Below are positions 8,047 through 15,496 of a DNA stretch of 64,000 bases, in pieces. Each line of letters opens with the position of its first letter. The stretch's first letter is position 1. The translations under genes were made by a program, and so were the position numbers. The notes beneath the pieces are model-generated. The model was given only the letters and a program-made list of their open reading frames with translations. It was not told the DNA's origin and did not search any database. Source of the stretch: Diplocloster hominis (GTDB lineage Bacteria; Bacillota; Clostridia; Lachnospirales; Lachnospiraceae); contig NZ_JAWDIY010000006.1 of assembly GCF_032380655.1 (NCBI RefSeq), positions 1 to 64,000 of the forward strand. The letters run 5' to 3'.

Positions 8047-9372
8047 TTATGATTCGGCGGATGATTGTGGATTATTATTTGGCAGGAAGATCTGAATGTG
8101 GAAAACTTGATCTTTCGGTATGATTTCCATAATCCCATTGTATTTGGCTGCTCTTTCCTGAATGGTGTTTAAGCCGTATCCGTGGTTGGAGGCATTGGAT
8201 TTGGTAGTACGGTAGAGAGTTCCTTTTGGAAGCAGTTTTCCAACGTAGTGGTTTCTACAGGAGATTACGGTTACTTCTGCCGTCGCTTTGATTTCAAAGA
8301 GAATAAAGCGGTCGTCTGTGCTATCTTTTTCCAGAGCTTCCAGGGCATTGGTCAGAATATTACCGATAATGACGGAAGTGTCATCGTCATCCATCGGAAT
8401 GTAATTCACATATACTTCCGGTTCAAATCTGTAATCCAACAATTTACATTTTGCCTGGATGTCGGATAGTATGGCAGAGACTACCGGGAGGCCCTCTATG
8501 TATATGATGTTTCGGTAACTGAGATGGCCAATGTTGGTATTCAGGTAGTCCCGGGCTTTTAAGGTCTGGCCTTGGTCCAGATAGGTGTCGATGACCTGGG
8601 CATGGTAACGCATGTCGTGACGGAATTTTCGGATTTCTTCGGTGTTGCCGGCTAGGTTTCTGTAGTATTCGGACATTCGTTCGGAGTTTAGGGCTTTTAT
8701 TTCGGTTTCGTGCATTTTTAGTAGTTGGGCCTGGAGGCGGTTGAATAGTAATAGGGTTACGATAACAATTATAAAATTAGATGTAATAATAATTAGCACT
8801 AAATTTTCAAATGATATTTTAGATACACTAGATCTGGAATAATAATCAAAAGTAGATAATAACACAATTATATTAAGTACCATCAATACCATAATAGTAA
8901 ATATATAGTTCTTTCTATTTATATTTCTATATTTAACCTTAGCCATTATAAATGATATAACTACGAAAACTACTATAAAATTTACATATTTTTGCATATA
9001 TACATATACTAAATTATCAGAAAAATTATCAAATGACCACTCCATTAGTAATTCTAATAAGAAATTTACAAATAGAGTTATAATATTATTGAGAATAAAG
9101 ATGAAAACCATAAGTTTAAATTTTTTCAATAAACTTTCTTTAAAACTAATAATTATATAAATAAAATGTATAAAAAGTATAATGAAATCAATAAGAATAC
9201 TTAACGGAACACATATATTTAGAATAACTAAAATAATACACGAAGTTATAAATATACATACGTTTTTTATATTATTATATTTTTGTGTTAAATATGTATT
9301 TGCTATTACTATGCATAAAAAGAAATCAAGTAGTGTGTTAAAAATGATGGGAAGAAACTGTAGTAAGTTCAA
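8047..9372 (-). CDS. AgrC-like GHKL sensor histidine kinase of the peptide locus
   Basis: This 441-residue kinase has six or seven N-terminal membrane segments (residues 1 to about 210) and a cytoplasmic GHKL kinase domain. The H-box is KFRHDMRYH (His252), the N-box is NILTNALEAL, and the G-box is GYGLNTIQERAAKYNG. This is the HPK10 layout of AgrC, BlpH and ComD, receptors for secreted peptides. Translation appears to start at TTG (9370-9372) behind AAAAGGAGAG. The DNA for the membrane half (about 8755-9372) is strikingly AT-rich, about 15-25% GC, while the kinase half is near 45%; the break falls at the last membrane helix. The gene lies divergent to the precursor peptide gene and 0.7 kb from the matching LytTR regulator. 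Confidence 0.9.
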   Translation of the reverse strand: MNLLQFLPIIFNTLLDFFLCIVIANTYLTQKYNNIKNVCIFITSCIILVILNICVPLSILIDFIILFIHFIYIIISFKESLLKKFKLMVFIFILNNIITLFVNFLLELLMEWSFDNFSDNLVYVYMQKYVNFIVVFVVISFIMAKVKYRNINRKNYIFTIMVLMVLNIIVLLSTFDYYSRSSVSKISFENLVLIIITSNFIIVIVTLLLFNRLQAQLLKMHETEIKALNSERMSEYYRNLAGNTEEIRKFRHDMRYHAQVIDTYLDQGQTLKARDYLNTNIGHLSYRNIIYIEGLPVVSAILSDIQAKCKLLDYRFEPEVYVNYIPMDDDDTSVIIGNILTNALEALEKDSTDDRFILFEIKATAEVTVISCRNHYVGKLLPKGTLYRTTKSNASNHGYGLNTIQERAAKYNGIMEIIPKDQVFHIQIFLPNNNPQSSAES

Positions 9373-9466
9373 AGGGAATTCTCTCCTTTTATTTTTTCAA
9401 CTAATTATAACATAATATTAGTCAAAATTTATAAAAAGGTTTTTATATCATGTAATATTATTAATC

Positions 9467-9506
9467 TAACATTTATTTATAGCATCCTACTTTTTACCAT
9501 GATATA
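9467..9506 (+). promoter_or_regulatory. Possible LytTR-type direct repeat in the peptide promoter
   Basis: TAACATTTA (9467-9475) and TACTTTTTA (9488-9496) are spaced 21 bases apart, as AgrA-type LytTR sites usually are, and are followed by a weak -10-like GATATA (9501-9506). A near-identical TAACTTTTA occurs at 11932 upstream of the exporter promoter. In DNA this AT-rich the match may be chance. The two divergent promoters of the 9373-9536 gap cannot otherwise be resolved. Confidence 0.25.
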
Positions 9507-9536
9507 TTTTTCAAAAAGAAATGGAGGATAATAATA

Positions 9537-9671
9537 ATGAATAAAAATGACTTTAAAGAATTAGAGAACAAGAAATTGCAGATTATGAATGAAGATGAAA
9601 CTACCGAAATAAATGGTGGTGGTGCTTATGATCTTATTTTAGACATCATTAATTATTTTAGAGGTAAATAA
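9537..9671 (+). CDS. Double-glycine leader precursor peptide (pheromone or bacteriocin)
   Basis: This 44-residue ORF has a strong GGAGG ribosome site nine bases before its ATG. The N-terminal 28 residues form a charged leader ending in NEDETTEINGG, with Ile at -4, Glu at -8 and Met at -12 relative to the Gly-Gly cut, matching leaders recognised by C39 peptidases. Cleavage would release GAYDLILDIINYFRGK, a short amphipathic peptide with acidic residues early and basic residues at the end. It lies between its probable kinase receptor and response regulator, with a C39 exporter 2.4 kb downstream. This suits a Com/Blp-like inducing peptide; a small bacteriocin is the alternative. A stem-loop follows at 9701. 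Confidence 0.82.
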   Translation: MNKNDFKELENKKLQIMNEDETTEINGGGAYDLILDIINYFRGK

Positions 9672-9700
9672 TAATAAAGCTAATTTTCAACCGTTATTAC

Positions 9701-9739
9701 TATGTCCCAAAAGTAACCATAGTAGACTTTTGGGACATA
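9701..9739 (+). repeat. Stem-loop after the precursor peptide gene (ATGTCCC family)
   Basis: TATGTCCCAAAAGT (9701-9714) pairs perfectly with 9726-9739 around an 11-base loop. The following sequence is AT-rich but lacks a clean T-run, so a terminator or 3' stabiliser role is only likely. The sequence closely resembles the next stem-loop at 9830. Confidence 0.7.
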
Positions 9740-9829
9740 AATATATTTATAAAAAAGGATTATTTTAGATATATCAATAAAAAATTTATATATAGAATAT
9801 AACTTAGCCAACTTCTAAATTTTGCTCCC

Positions 9830-9879
9830 ATGTCCCGAAAGTATCCGCTGCAAACTATACTTTCGGGACATATTTTTTG
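9830..9879 (+). repeat. Second stem-loop of the ATGTCCC family, terminator-like
   Basis: ATGTCCCGAAAGTAT (9830-9844) pairs perfectly with 9857-9871 around a 12-base loop, then ATTTTTT. The arms differ from the 9701 element by one substitution and one extra base pair, so the two hairpins look like diverged copies. The T-run would permit termination of the peptide transcript before the regulator gene. Confidence 0.7.
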
Positions 9880-9934
9880 GAAATACGAAAGTAATCGCTT
9901 AAAAACCAGGCAAATGACCCGAAGCCGGCATCCT

Positions 9935-10000
9935 GGGACAGGCACCTTGCGCCTTTTGTGGCTTACTGTTTGGGGTTTCTGACGCAAGGAGCCAGTCCCC
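9935..10000. repeat. Dispersed inverted repeat, GGGACAGGC...GCCAGTCCCC family (copy 1)
   Basis: The left arm GGGACAGGCACCTTGCGCC (9935-9953) matches the complement of 9981-9999 at 16 of 19 positions. A second copy with the same ends lies at 55021-55087 in an unrelated intergenic space. The element ends just before the promoter of the LytTR regulator. Confidence 0.65.
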
Positions 10001-10013
10001 TCCCATTTTTCGC

Positions 10014-10041
10014 TTGCACGGGAGGAGTCCCGTGTTATAAT
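10014..10041 (+). promoter_or_regulatory. Sigma-A promoter with a dyad in its spacer, before the LytTR regulator
   Basis: The -35 TTGCAC (10014-10019) and a perfect -10 TATAAT (10036-10041) are separated by 16 bases. The spacer holds an inverted repeat, CACGGGA at 10017-10023 and TCCCGTG at 10028-10034 with a four-base centre. A dyad filling the spacer is typical of an operator or a promoter-twisting activator site. Transcription would begin near 10048, which argues for the ATG at 10078 as start codon. Confidence 0.65.
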
Positions 10042-10077
10042 GATCCATAGATGTTAGAAAATATTGGGGGGCAGGGT

Positions 10078-10815
10078 ATGGTATACAGGATAGCTGTATG
10101 TGATGATTCTGAGATTCACAATATGGAGATTTTGAAGCTGATTCGGGAGTTTTCGCAGGGGAAGGATATTAAGACGCAGATCGATATTTTCCATGATGGT
10201 CTGGAATTTATTTCTGCGGCCACACAGGTGAGGTATGATGTGGCTTTGCTGGATGTCGATATGCCCAGGATGAATGGTATCGCTGCTGCTAAGATTGTTA
10301 GAAAGCAGGACCCGAATCTGGTGATCATATATATCACGAATTATGAAGGCTTTACGTACGATGCCTGTGAGGTAGAAGCGATCGGTTATATACTGAAACC
10401 GTTGCAAAAGGATAAATTGTTCCGGATTTTGGGAAGGGCTTATTCGATTGTCCACGATATCAGGACCAGCCATAAGGAGAACCTGATTACGATTACAACA
10501 CAGTATGAAAATGTTCCAATCGATATGAATAAGATCGTACGTCTATCAAAATTCCGCAATACGATCCAGATCCTGATGGTATCCGGAAAGGAATATATCT
10601 GGTATCAGACTATGAAATACGCGCAGCAGGTTTTGGATGAAAGATATTTTGTAGAAGTCTATAGAGGAATTATCGTGAATATCCGGTTTATTAAAAATAT
10701 AGCGGACGAATGGATTGAGTTGGAATTCAATAAACAAAAGGAGAATGTACCTGTCAGCAAAAGAAAAGCAGCGGAAGTAAAGAAACTTTATTATAAGAGA
10801 AAAGTTTATATATAA
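10078..10815 (+). CDS. AgrA-like LytTR response regulator
   Basis: This 245-residue protein has an N-terminal receiver domain with the acidic pair Asp9/Asp10, the phospho-acceptor Asp59 in LLDVDMP, and the conserved lysine in ILKPLQ. A C-terminal LytTR DNA-binding domain (about 140-245) ends in VPVSKRKAAEVKKLY. This is the usual partner of AgrC/ComD-type kinases and binds paired direct repeats upstream of target genes. The start at 10078 is preferred over the ATG at 10051 because GGGGGGCAGGG precedes it and the earlier ATG sits almost on the predicted transcription start. Targets are probably the peptide gene and the exporter operon. Confidence 0.9.
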   Translation: MVYRIAVCDDSEIHNMEILKLIREFSQGKDIKTQIDIFHDGLEFISAATQVRYDVALLDVDMPRMNGIAAAKIVRKQDPNLVIIYITNYEGFTYDACEVEAIGYILKPLQKDKLFRILGRAYSIVHDIRTSHKENLITITTQYENVPIDMNKIVRLSKFRNTIQILMVSGKEYIWYQTMKYAQQVLDERYFVEVYRGIIVNIRFIKNIADEWIELEFNKQKENVPVSKRKAAEVKKLYYKRKVYI

Positions 10816-10921
10816 TAATGAATAGCAGCGCTCGAAAAAACCTCGCTGACCATTTTTCATGCATCGCACATAACCGGCTATAAAACAGCCGCTAAGTGCC
10901 CATAGTTATAAAAAATAGCGG

Positions 10922-11014
10922 CGTTTGGGTTTGTACAGTCGGCTAATCCGCAACTTTTATGTTGCCGATCCGGAAGGCAACTTGCTTGAAATTGGTAGCA
11001 CGCACGAAATGTAG
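10922..11014 (+). pseudogene. Remnant of a VOC (glyoxalase/bleomycin-resistance-like) gene
   Basis: The frame starting at 10952 reads NFYVADPEGNLLEIGS and reaches a stop at 11012-11014. FYxxDPEGNxxE is the C-terminal signature of vicinal-oxygen-chelate proteins, including the metal-ligand glutamate. Only about 30 residues are recognisable and no start or upstream domain remains. It is a decayed gene end inside the debris between the regulator and the exporter. An imperfect hairpin (GCCGCTA...TAGCGGC) precedes it at 10886-10921. Confidence 0.7.
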
Positions 11015-11079
11015 GTTACAACTTCAAACGCGGCCTTGGCGAATAAGGCGGACTTGACAAGAATTGACATGGTGAGTAA

Positions 11080-11475
11080 ATGGAAATACACGAAGTTGTC
11101 TTAATGGAATTGAATACAGGAGCTGAACTGACTACTCATGTTGAAGTTGATGAAGCGGAAATCTCTGAAAACATCTATATTAATGCCAAAATCAAAGAAC
11201 GAGAAATTACTTCTTCAAATTATAATTACTTGCCTGCCTATCAAGAATTTAGGGATAAATTGCTTGAAATCGGATATGGAATCAAGTGTAACGGCTCACG
11301 GCTTAATGCTGTTCAATCTGGAATGATGGGCGCAACAGATAAAGTTTATCTCGTTGAAATAGGCAGGCAGGCTTTGATGAAAGACATTGTTCATATTTGG
11401 GATTATGCTGATATAGATACTTTTCCAGATACAAGTCAACAAAACGATTTTTTTGAGCATTGGATTAAGCGTTAA
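11080..11475 (+). CDS. Small acidic protein of unknown function
   Basis: This 131-residue, acidic, soluble-looking protein has no signal peptide or membrane segment. The weak ribosome site TGGTGAG lies close to the ATG. The segment QEFRDKLLEIGYGIKCNGSR and the C-terminal DTSQQNDFFEHWIK look like a real folded protein, and I believe similar small proteins of unknown function exist in Firmicutes. It lies between a VOC remnant and GC-rich foreign-looking DNA inside the peptide locus, so it may be a passenger. An immunity role is conceivable from position only. Confidence 0.6.
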   Translation: MEIHEVVLMELNTGAELTTHVEVDEAEISENIYINAKIKEREITSSNYNYLPAYQEFRDKLLEIGYGIKCNGSRLNAVQSGMMGATDKVYLVEIGRQALMKDIVHIWDYADIDTFPDTSQQNDFFEHWIKR

Positions 11476-11559
11476 GTTCCAGTTTATCGGGCCGATTCAA
11501 GTACTCCTTATTGGTATAATGCGTACTTCCCTTTTAACCGCTCTTAATAGTGGCTAGCA

Positions 11560-11812
11560 GTGCAAAGTGGTACACACTTTGTGATTTTACCGATTTTCGC
11601 CCCGGCGAAAAAATGGAAAATCTGCTTGTTGGGGGCCTCCCCCAATCCCCCGGCAAGGGCCGCTTGCGCTGCCTTGCCAAACGCTCCACCTGTGGAGCGG
11701 CTACGCGCCTTTTCGGGCGCTGAATACGAGAGACTTGACCGGCTGGAAAGAAGTATGCTTACAGCGTCCGCTAGGACGCGCAGCCGCCCCGTTAAGGGTT
11801 AGTATCCCTTAG
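11560..11812 (+). other. GC-rich, foreign-looking insert inside the 560-bp gap before the exporter
   Basis: The 11476-12035 gap holds no convincing gene. Its middle (about 11585-11800) is GC-rich with runs such as GGGGGCCTCCCCCAATCCCCC, abruptly different from the AT-rich DNA on both sides. One frame stays open (about 80 codons, rich in Ala, Pro and Arg) but has no ribosome site. The pattern resembles non-coding remnants of mobile elements in Lachnospiraceae, but I cannot name the element. The flanks at 11813-12035 are AT-rich and carry the exporter promoter. Confidence 0.4.
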
Positions 11813-11973
11813 TAACCCGTTGTTAAGTTCGTAAATCCGATAGCTAAAATAACATACGAATAACACAAGCTGAAAGAAGATGGAAATGATTTGTATAAAA
11901 TGTACAAAATCTGCCGTCATTGTTAAATAAATAACTTTTAACCACTCTTTTTCGACATTATATCCCTGGTTTG

Positions 11974-12002
11974 TTAGCAGCACTTGTCGAAACATGTAAA
12001 AT
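11974..12002 (+). promoter_or_regulatory. Putative promoter of the exporter operon
   Basis: TTAGCA (11974-11979) and TAAAAT (11997-12002) are separated by 17 bases, and the start codon follows 34 bases later. The -35 is weak, as expected if an activator is needed. TAACTTTTA at 11932-11940, similar to a repeat half at 9467 in the peptide promoter, could be part of a shared regulator site. Confidence 0.45.
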
Positions 12003-12035
12003 GACACAAAAGGATAATGTAGAAGAGGTTGGGGT

Positions 12036-14210
12036 ATGAGATATAATTTTGTCAAACAACTGGACAGTACGGATTGTGCTGCCGCTTGTCTCGCCATGAT
12101 CTGCCTTTATTACAAAAAAGAAACCACAGTGACGAAACTGCGGGATCTTATGGGTACGGATATTAAAGGAACGAACCTGATCGGTTTGAGTAAAGCGGCA
12201 AAGGAACTGGGCTTTGTCAGTCAGGCGGTGAGAGTGGAAGAAGGCGGATTTTTTGTACCGTTTACTCTGCCCTGCATCGCGCATGTGATGACGAAGGAAG
12301 GTATTTACCATTTTGTTGTCGTATTTAAGAAATCTAAAACAGAAGTAGTGATCGGAGATCCGGCCAAAGATCTGATGCGCATGCCGGTAACTGAATTTCT
12401 GGAGATGTTTACCGGGAACATGCTGCTGATCAAACCGGCGGAAGGTTTCTCGGGAGGGAAGGAAAAGGGAAGCAGTCTGTGGACCCGTTTCCTGAAGCTT
12501 TTGCTGCCTCAGAAAAAACTATTTCTATTTTCTATATTGGCCTCTTTTATAATTACGGTCTTAGGTATTTTATCTTCCCTGTTTAACAAAATATTGCTGG
12601 ATGAAATCCTTCCCTATGAACTGGAACAGTCTTTGGTGATCCTGGTTCTGATTTTTATTACGCTGCAGATTACACAGGTGGCTGTGGGATTTGTCAGGGA
12701 ATGGATGATGATCTATCTGTCGCAGAAAATAGATATTCCATTGATTCTGGGATATTTTCACCATGTCTATAAACTGCCGATGAAGTTCTTCGCGGCACGC
12801 CGCACCGGTGATATTATTACCAGATTCAATGATGCCTTTACCATTAAGAATATGTTTACCAATGTGGCGCTGACGTTGATCATGGATATTTCACTGGCGG
12901 TGATTACCGGTATTATCCTCTATTTTATGAACCCGGAACTGTTTTTCCTGATTGCGCTTCTTGTACTGATTGAACTTATGCTGGTGGTTTTATTTAAGGA
13001 ACCGTACCGCAGGATCAATGAGGAGCAGATGCAGCAGGTTTCCGTATTGAATTCCCAGATTATCGAGGGACTGCAGGCCGTCGAGACCATTAAGGGAAAT
13101 GCTACGGAGGACCTGGAGCTGGAACAGGTGGAGCGGGAATATATAAAGACACTCAGAATGAATAAGAAGGAGAATATGCTTTCCAATGTACAGGAACATG
13201 TGTCCTCCCTGATTATTTCCGTTGGGAATCTCCTGCTTATGTATTTCGGTGGAAAAATGGTGATCCAGGGCGGGCTGACGCTGGGGTCCTTGATGGCGTT
13301 CGGAACATTATCCGTATACTTTATGGACCCCATTAACCGGTTGGCTAAACTTCAGCTGCAGATTCAGGAAGCTTCGATTTCCATGCGGCGTGTGGCGGAA
13401 ATTTTGGACTGCGACAGGGAACAGGAAGACGGTTACTATCAGGATATGAAAACCGTGGAAGGGGATATCTGTGTGAATCATATCACATTCCGGTACGGGA
13501 ACCGAAAACCTGTGCTCAAAGATGTGTCCTTCCATATAAGAAAAGGTCAAAAAGTGGCTGTAGTAGGCAGCAGCGGGAGCGGCAAGTCCACCATTGCCAA
13601 GCTTCTGCTCAAATACTATGAGCCAGAGGAAGGAGATATCCGAATTGATGGAATGGATTTGCGTGAGATACGTGTCGAAACATTACGAAAGCTTGTGTCT
13701 TATGTACCCCAACAGTTATCCCTCTTCTCCAGGAGTGTATTTGATAATATTCGTGTGACGAAGATGGACGCCACCAGGGAAGAGGTGAAGGCCGCGGCGA
13801 GAAAGGCGGATGCGGAAGGATTCATCAGCAAACTGCCGTTACAGTATGACACTTACCTGGAAGAAGCGGGAAATGGACTGAGCGGCGGAGAAAAGCAGAG
13901 GCTTGCTCTGGCCAGGGCTTTTTTAAAAGACAGCAATTTTTATATTATGGATGAAGCTACCAGCAATCTGGATTTTGGCGCGGAGAGCCTGATATTTGAT
14001 ATGATTTACAACAAATTCAAAGAGAAATCCATGCTGATTATCGCGCACCGGCTGGCGACGATCAAAGATTGCGACCAGATTCTGGTGATGGACGAAGGCA
14101 GTATCATAGAACAGGGGACACACCACGAACTGCTGGAGAGGAGAGGGCGGTATTACGAGCTCTGGAACATGCAGCAGGGTATCTTTAAAGGAGCTGGTGC
14201 GGATGAGTAG
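12036..14210 (+). CDS. Peptidase-containing ABC transporter (PCAT, C39 peptidase)
   Basis: This 724-residue protein combines three domains. A C39 cysteine peptidase (1 to about 135) has Gln8, Cys14 in DSTDCAAACLAMI, His92 in IYHF and Asp108 in GDP. A six-helix ABC membrane domain (about 155-440) follows. The ATPase (about 470-720) has Walker A GSSGSGKST, signature LSGGEKQR, Walker B FYIMDEATSNLD and the H-loop IAHR. PCATs cut double-glycine leaders and export the peptide, so the 44-residue precursor at 9537 is the obvious substrate. The GAGGTTGGGG site precedes the ATG. The gene overlaps the accessory gene by eight bases. Confidence 0.95.
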   Translation: MRYNFVKQLDSTDCAAACLAMICLYYKKETTVTKLRDLMGTDIKGTNLIGLSKAAKELGFVSQAVRVEEGGFFVPFTLPCIAHVMTKEGIYHFVVVFKKSKTEVVIGDPAKDLMRMPVTEFLEMFTGNMLLIKPAEGFSGGKEKGSSLWTRFLKLLLPQKKLFLFSILASFIITVLGILSSLFNKILLDEILPYELEQSLVILVLIFITLQITQVAVGFVREWMMIYLSQKIDIPLILGYFHHVYKLPMKFFAARRTGDIITRFNDAFTIKNMFTNVALTLIMDISLAVITGIILYFMNPELFFLIALLVLIELMLVVLFKEPYRRINEEQMQQVSVLNSQIIEGLQAVETIKGNATEDLELEQVEREYIKTLRMNKKENMLSNVQEHVSSLIISVGNLLLMYFGGKMVIQGGLTLGSLMAFGTLSVYFMDPINRLAKLQLQIQEASISMRRVAEILDCDREQEDGYYQDMKTVEGDICVNHITFRYGNRKPVLKDVSFHIRKGQKVAVVGSSGSGKSTIAKLLLKYYEPEEGDIRIDGMDLREIRVETLRKLVSYVPQQLSLFSRSVFDNIRVTKMDATREEVKAAARKADAEGFISKLPLQYDTYLEEAGNGLSGGEKQRLALARAFLKDSNFYIMDEATSNLDFGAESLIFDMIYNKFKEKSMLIIAHRLATIKDCDQILVMDEGSIIEQGTHHELLERRGRYYELWNMQQGIFKGAGADE

Positions 14211-14940
14211 ACAAGTACGGACTATGAAGGATTTAACGGACAGCGCCCTGTTATATCAGGCGAAGTTCCCCCGATTCGGATATATTCTGATTGTGGTGGT
14301 GATAGCCGCCCTTGCGCTTACCGGTTTCTGGATGACCGTTTTCCCCCGGGTATTGGTAATCAACGGGGAAGGGGTCGTCCAGGGAGCGAATAAAACTTCA
14401 ATATTGGCCCAGGAATACGGGGAGATGGCAAATCTGCTGGTAAAAGAGGGAAGTTATGTAGACCGGGGAGACGCGTTGTTTTACCTGAAAGATAATTCAG
14501 AACCACAGCGGGCGCTGGAGTCGGGCATTATTCATCTGAATAAAGAGTATCAGGCGGGAACACAGATTCTCAAAGGGGAAGAGCTGGGCAGCATTAACAA
14601 TGAAAGGGACAGCTATGTGATCGTGAGCCGGATCGGGGCCAAGGACAGGCCCAGGGTTCAAAAAGGGGATGAGGTACAGATAGTGGTAAAGGGGCTTTCC
14701 CAGAGTACTTATGGATGCCTGAATGGAACGGTAGAGTCCATAGACAGCGATGTAACCATCGACGATCAGACGGACAGCGCATTTTTTAAAATTCGGATTA
14801 TACCCGATCATTCCTATCTTCTGAGCAAAGCCGGTGAGAAGGTTAACCTGATGAATGGCATGTTGGCCGAAACCAGAATAAAATATGCGCAGATGAGCTA
14901 TCTGGATTATCTGAAAGGCCAGCTGGGGATTTCATTTTAA
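14203..14940 (+). CDS. HlyD/MFP-type accessory protein of the peptide exporter
   Basis: This 245-residue protein has one N-terminal membrane helix (about 23-45) and an outside part with a biotinyl-lipoyl-like segment (ILAQEYGEMANLLVKEGSYV, then DRGDALFYLKDN). A beta-barrel region follows (DEVQIVVKGLSQSTYGCLNG). It is shorter than usual and lacks the long coiled-coil hairpin of LagD/ComB-type adaptors, perhaps because no outer membrane must be bridged. The ATG at 14203 is preceded by AAAGGAG at 14187-14193. It overlaps the exporter by eight bases, so the two are coupled. Confidence 0.85.
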   Translation: MSRQVRTMKDLTDSALLYQAKFPRFGYILIVVVIAALALTGFWMTVFPRVLVINGEGVVQGANKTSILAQEYGEMANLLVKEGSYVDRGDALFYLKDNSEPQRALESGIIHLNKEYQAGTQILKGEELGSINNERDSYVIVSRIGAKDRPRVQKGDEVQIVVKGLSQSTYGCLNGTVESIDSDVTIDDQTDSAFFKIRIIPDHSYLLSKAGEKVNLMNGMLAETRIKYAQMSYLDYLKGQLGISF

Positions 14941-14970
14941 ATTCTGATCAGAGAGGGGAGGGGGAATCCA

Positions 14971-15480
14971 TTGGCGAATGTTATATATCGAGAACTGGAG
15001 GATCTGAATTACCTGGATAAACATCTGCTGAAAGCACTCAATAACAGCGGTGACACTCTGATCATCCAAGGGAAGGAGTACCAGGTACGCATTGACGGAT
15101 CTGAGATCCTGAATCCCAACCATGAGGTGGACTTGAATTATCAGATATTAGAGAATGAATATGGATATCTGCTGGTGGTAAATGACGGCAGGGAACTTCC
15201 GGGGCCGATCCATCTGCTTATGAATCATGATCAGGAGGTACAGCTGACGGATTATAACGGTTATCTTTATATAGAAGAAAATGAACGGTATGAGCTTATG
15301 AGGCTGGTGAACCGGGAGAATGGGGAGATAACTATTGATGAAGGGGGAAGTTATCTGTTTTCGCAGGAGTATATGGCGGAAAGTATGGTTCCTCATGAGG
15401 TATTTGCAGGATTGGGGGGAGTCGCTGCTGTTATGCTGCTGGCATATCTTTTGATTAAAAAGAGATACTGGTTCTGGTAA
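14971..15480 (+). CDS. Unknown protein with C-terminal membrane anchor, third gene of the export operon
   Basis: This 169-residue protein appears to start at TTG (14971) behind a very strong GGGGAGGGGG site. The soluble N-terminal part (1-140) is acidic and beta-rich. One transmembrane segment (about 143-161, GGVAAVMLLAYLLI) ends in the positive, aromatic tail KKRYWFW. With the positive tail inside, most of the protein would face outward. I do not recognise a family. Its place after the exporter and adaptor suggests an export chaperone, receptor or immunity protein, but that is inference from position. A giant hairpin follows its stop codon. Confidence 0.7.
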   Translation: MANVIYRELEDLNYLDKHLLKALNNSGDTLIIQGKEYQVRIDGSEILNPNHEVDLNYQILENEYGYLLVVNDGRELPGPIHLLMNHDQEVQLTDYNGYLYIEENERYELMRLVNRENGEITIDEGGSYLFSQEYMAESMVPHEVFAGLGGVAAVMLLAYLLIKKRYWFW

Positions 15481-15496
15481 AGGGCCGGAAGAGGCC

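Noticed and set aside
11792..12097. 101-codon reverse frame with a hydrophobic segment before the exporter
   Set aside because: It overlaps the exporter start, has no ribosome site before any of its start codons, and its hydrophobicity follows from AT-rich DNA.
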